6,319 nucleotides of DNA from positions 1-6,319 of the forward strand of contig JBLINY010000187.1 of the NCBI GenBank assembly GCA_047638695.1, given 5' to 3'. Below are positions 4,763-6,319 of this stretch, in pieces. A program made the translations under genes and the position numbers. The first letter of the stretch is position 1, and the number at the start of each line of letters is the position of its first letter. The stretch is from JAHECQ01 sp047638695. GTDB lineage: Bacteria > Actinomycetota > Acidimicrobiia > Acidimicrobiales > SZUA-35. The notes under the pieces are model-generated. The model saw nothing but the letters and a program-made list of their open reading frames with translations. It did no database searches and had not been told where the DNA came from.

Positions 4763-6196
4763 GTGAATACTGGCGCACTGTGGCCCGACCTCGATGAGGC
4801 CGAGTCACGGGTACGTGTGATGCAAATCAAACTGCACCAATGGGCAATGACCGATCCAGGTCGTTGCTTTGATGACATTTTCAATCTTGTGTGTGATCCG
4901 GCGTTCCTCACCGTTGGGTGGCGTCGGGTCCGGGGCAACAAGGGTGCACGAACTGCTGGGGTCGATGGAGTGAAACCACGCTCGATTGTCTTTGGTGTCG
5001 AGTCGATGCTGTCGAACCTGAGGGATGATCTGAAGGCTCGCCGGTTCCGGCCCGAACGGGTGCGAGAGAAAACGATCCCGAAGGCGAGCGGCAAGGTGCG
5101 TTCGCTGGGGATCCCGACGGTCGCTGACCGGGTCGTGCAGGCCTCGTTGAAACTGGTCCTCGAACCGATCTTCGAAGCGGACTTCAAACCATGTTCGTAT
5201 GGTTTCCGCCCGAAACGGCGGGCACAGGACGCAATAGCTGAGATCCACTACCTCGGATCCAATCCCAGGAACTACCACTGGGTGTTCGAGGCAGATATCA
5301 AAGCGTGCTTCGATGAGATCGATCACAACGCCCTCATGGGGCAGGTGAGGAATCGTGTCGGGGACAAGCGTGTCCTGTGGCTGGTGACAGCGTTCCTGAA
5401 AGCTGGGGTCCTTTCCGAGGACGGCAGCCGCCGGGCGACGATCACTGGCACCCCCCAGGGAGGGATCCTCTCACCACTATTGGCCAACATCGCCCTGTCC
5501 ACTTTGGATGAGCATTTCACTGCGAAGTGGGACGCTCTGGGTCCGGAGTGGACACGACGCGAACGGCATCGCGCCGGGGAACCACTCATGAGGCTCGTCC
5601 GCTACGCAGACGACTTCGTGATCATGATCCGCGGGACACGCGAACACGCCGAAGCGTTGTGGGACGAAGTTGGTGAGGTGCTCGCACCGATGGGCCTGCG
5701 CCTATCGGAAGAGAAAACGAGGGTCTGTCACATAGACGAGGGGTTCGACTTTCTTGGCTGGGCTATCCAACGTCGGGACCAACCAAGCCGGGCCGGTCAC
5801 AAAGCGGTCTACACCTTCGCGTCGAAGAAGTCTCTGGCTTCGATCATCGCGAAGATCCGACTGCTCACACGACGAGAAAAGCATCGAACGCTCGCAGACC
5901 TGCTTCGCCGGTTGAATCCGGTGCTGCGGGGCTGGTGCAACTACTTCAGACACGGGGTGTCCAAACGGACCTTCGGCTACATAGACAACTACGCCTTCTG
6001 GCGGGTTTTCTGGTGGCTGCGGAAACGTCACCTTGGCCTGAATGCACACACTGTGGCTCGCCGCTACCTTCCCGGCTGGGAAATCAGCAGCGACGGAATC
6101 GACATGTACCGACCAAACCGGGAAACGGTCAGCCGCTACCGATATCGGGGCACAAAGATTCCTACACCATGGACAGTCGAGCCAGCCAAGGCATGA
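4763..6196 (+). CDS. ltrA: Group II intron reverse transcriptase/maturase
   Basis: The 477-aa intron-encoded protein helps its intron RNA fold and splice (maturase) and copies the inserted intron into DNA (reverse transcriptase). RT motifs in order: RPERVREKTIPKASGKVRSL (97-116) and GIPTVADRVVQ (116-126), YGFRPKRRAQDAI (146-158), FEADIKACFDEIDH (175-188, Asp178), TGTPQGGILSPLLANI (228-243), VRYADDFVI (279-287, catalytic Asp283 and Asp284), GLRLSEEKTR (311-320) and FDFLGW (328-333). Domain X/maturase follows at ~375-460 (LLRRLNPVLRGWCNYFRHGV, FWRVFWWLRKRH). No C-terminal HNH endonuclease is present, so movement would rely on nicked or replicating DNA. The start is a GTG at 4763 with GAGG at 4753-4756 as a fair ribosome-binding site; ATG 4820 is an alternative. 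It lies inside domain IV and ends nine bases before domain V. All key residues are intact. Confidence 0.95.
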   Translation: MNTGALWPDLDEAESRVRVMQIKLHQWAMTDPGRCFDDIFNLVCDPAFLTVGWRRVRGNKGARTAGVDGVKPRSIVFGVESMLSNLRDDLKARRFRPERVREKTIPKASGKVRSLGIPTVADRVVQASLKLVLEPIFEADFKPCSYGFRPKRRAQDAIAEIHYLGSNPRNYHWVFEADIKACFDEIDHNALMGQVRNRVGDKRVLWLVTAFLKAGVLSEDGSRRATITGTPQGGILSPLLANIALSTLDEHFTAKWDALGPEWTRRERHRAGEPLMRLVRYADDFVIMIRGTREHAEALWDEVGEVLAPMGLRLSEEKTRVCHIDEGFDFLGWAIQRRDQPSRAGHKAVYTFASKKSLASIIAKIRLLTRREKHRTLADLLRRLNPVLRGWCNYFRHGVSKRTFGYIDNYAFWRVFWWLRKRHLGLNAHTVARRYLPGWEISSDGIDMYRPNRETVSRYRYRGTKIPTPWTVEPAKA

Positions 6197-6205
6197 ACAC
6201 ATGGA

Positions 6206-6239
6206 GAGCCGGATGCAGTGAAAGCTGCACGTCCGGTTC
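6206..6239 (+). ncRNA. Group II intron domain V (catalytic hairpin)
   Basis: This is a 34-nt canonical domain V: a lower 8-bp helix GAGCCGGA (6206-6213) with TCCGGTTC (6232-6239), an upper 6-bp helix TGCAGT (6214-6219) with GCTGCA (6224-6229), a GAAA tetraloop (6220-6223) and a two-base CG bulge (6230-6231). The catalytic AGC triad is 6207-6209. It forms the metal-binding active centre of the ribozyme. Confidence 0.92.
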
Positions 6240-6302
6240 GGAGAGCGGACCGCAGAAACCACCAGCCGAAAGACTGACAAGGCGCTACGGTCCGACTTCT
6301 AC
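6240..6302 (+). ncRNA. Group II intron domain VI with branch-point A
   Basis: A perfect 7-bp stem CGGACCG (6246-6252) / CGGTCCG (6288-6294) is followed on the 3' side by an unpaired A at 6295, then CTTCTAC to the intron end. Bases 6243-6245 can pair with 6296-6298 below it. A6295 is eight bases from the 3' splice site, the usual position of the branch-point adenosine. Confidence 0.8.
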
Positions 6303-6319
6303 CCCCGGATCACAACCGA
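6303..6319 (-). pseudogene. IS6-family transposase, codons on the far side of the intron
   Basis: On the minus strand this reads TCG GTT GTG ATC CGG GG, giving S-V-V-I-R and two bases of the next Gly codon. With C4157 the codon becomes GGC and the frame runs on into HAFIQNLRR. The remaining upstream part of the gene lies right of the window. Confidence 0.65.

Larger units (their letters stand above)
4158..6302 (+). mobile_element. Complete group II intron with encoded reverse transcriptase
   Basis: The intron is 2145 bp: a self-splicing ribozyme and retroelement that moves by reverse splicing into DNA followed by reverse transcription. It begins GTGCG (consensus GUGYG) and ends CTAC, the AY rule for 3' ends. 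Domain I covers about 4158-4590, with an EBS1 hairpin at 4463-4481. Domain II is the strong hairpin at 4598-4628, domain III the nested hairpin at 4671-4722. Domain IV holds the maturase gene (4763-6196), domain V is 6206-6239 and domain VI 6240-6302. Boundaries are confirmed because removing exactly this segment restores an IS6 transposase frame. All ribozyme core parts I can check look intact. It lies antisense to the interrupted gene. The structural subclass (IIB-like, endonuclease-less) is not settled. Confidence 0.9.
3981..6319 (-). mobile_element. IS6-family insertion sequence, interrupted by a group II intron, runs off window
   Basis: The terminal repeat at 3981-3995 reads GGCTCTGTTGCATTG, close to the ends of IS6-family elements (IS26-type GGCACTGTTGCAAA). 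The transposase gene is on the minus strand with its stop 65 bases inside the repeat. Only its 3' portion (4046-4157) and six codons beyond the intron (6303-6319) lie in the window; the rest continues to the right. The intron at 4158-6302 splits the gene. Confidence 0.75.

Noticed and set aside
4489..5326. Minus-strand open frames inside the intron, up to 232 codons
   Set aside because: They overlap ribozyme domains and the reverse transcriptase gene and show no recognisable domain.
4763..6196. Reverse transcriptase as part of a retron, a diversity-generating retroelement or an Abi-type RT defence system
   Set aside because: The protein has a maturase domain X and sits inside a complete group II intron with domains V and VI; no template/variable repeat or msr/msd structure is seen.
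1..6319. CRISPR array, tRNA or rRNA genes
   Set aside because: No regularly spaced repeats, no tRNA cloverleaf with a TTCGA-type arm, and no rRNA-like conserved segments were found by eye on either strand.

Overview
The window looks like DNA from a high-GC Actinomycetota-type bacterium: the genes are GC-rich, GTG starts are used, two apparently leaderless toxin-antitoxin promoters are present, and the protein families are ones common in that phylum. Order or genus cannot be fixed from this sequence. It is an accessory region in which mobile DNA has repeatedly landed on toxin-antitoxin genes, next to a gene for a secreted ice-binding-like protein.

Left part (1-1391, minus strand): the N-terminal 363 codons of a secreted DUF3494 (ice-binding-like) protein run off the left edge. 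It has a clear signal peptide, a strong ribosome-binding site and a second beta-rich domain. Just upstream is a short orphan reading frame that looks like a gene remnant.

Left-centre (1376-1960): a 0.1-kb end of an IS6-family insertion sequence, keeping its terminal repeat and the last transposase codons, is fused to a frameshifted and truncated type IV AbiEi-type antitoxin gene. The promoter and palindromic operator of the antitoxin gene remain intact.

Centre (1975-3127): an apparently complete insertion sequence of the IS3/IS481 integrase-core type with 26-bp terminal inverted repeats (24/26 matching) and one 352-aa DDE transposase. An outward-facing IS6-like end lies directly at its right border.

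Right-centre (3227-3932, minus strand): an intact VapBC-type toxin-antitoxin operon with a 4-bp overlap and its own promoter.

Right part (3965-6319): a 16-bp relic of a second copy of the central IS is cut by the end of another IS6-family element. That element's transposase gene is interrupted, in antisense orientation, by a complete group II intron (4158-6302, 2145 bp). The intron's boundaries can be set to the base: removing it rejoins the transposase reading frame, the 5' end is GTGCG, the 3' end is AC, domains V and VI fold canonically with a bulged A eight bases from the end, and an EBS1 loop pairs with the 5' exon. The intron encodes a 477-aa reverse transcriptase/maturase without an endonuclease domain.

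Nothing here clearly amounts to a wholly new system. The most informative points are the nested chain of insertions (IS into IS, intron into IS), the degraded AbiEi gene with a preserved operator, and the ice-binding-like protein beside this island.
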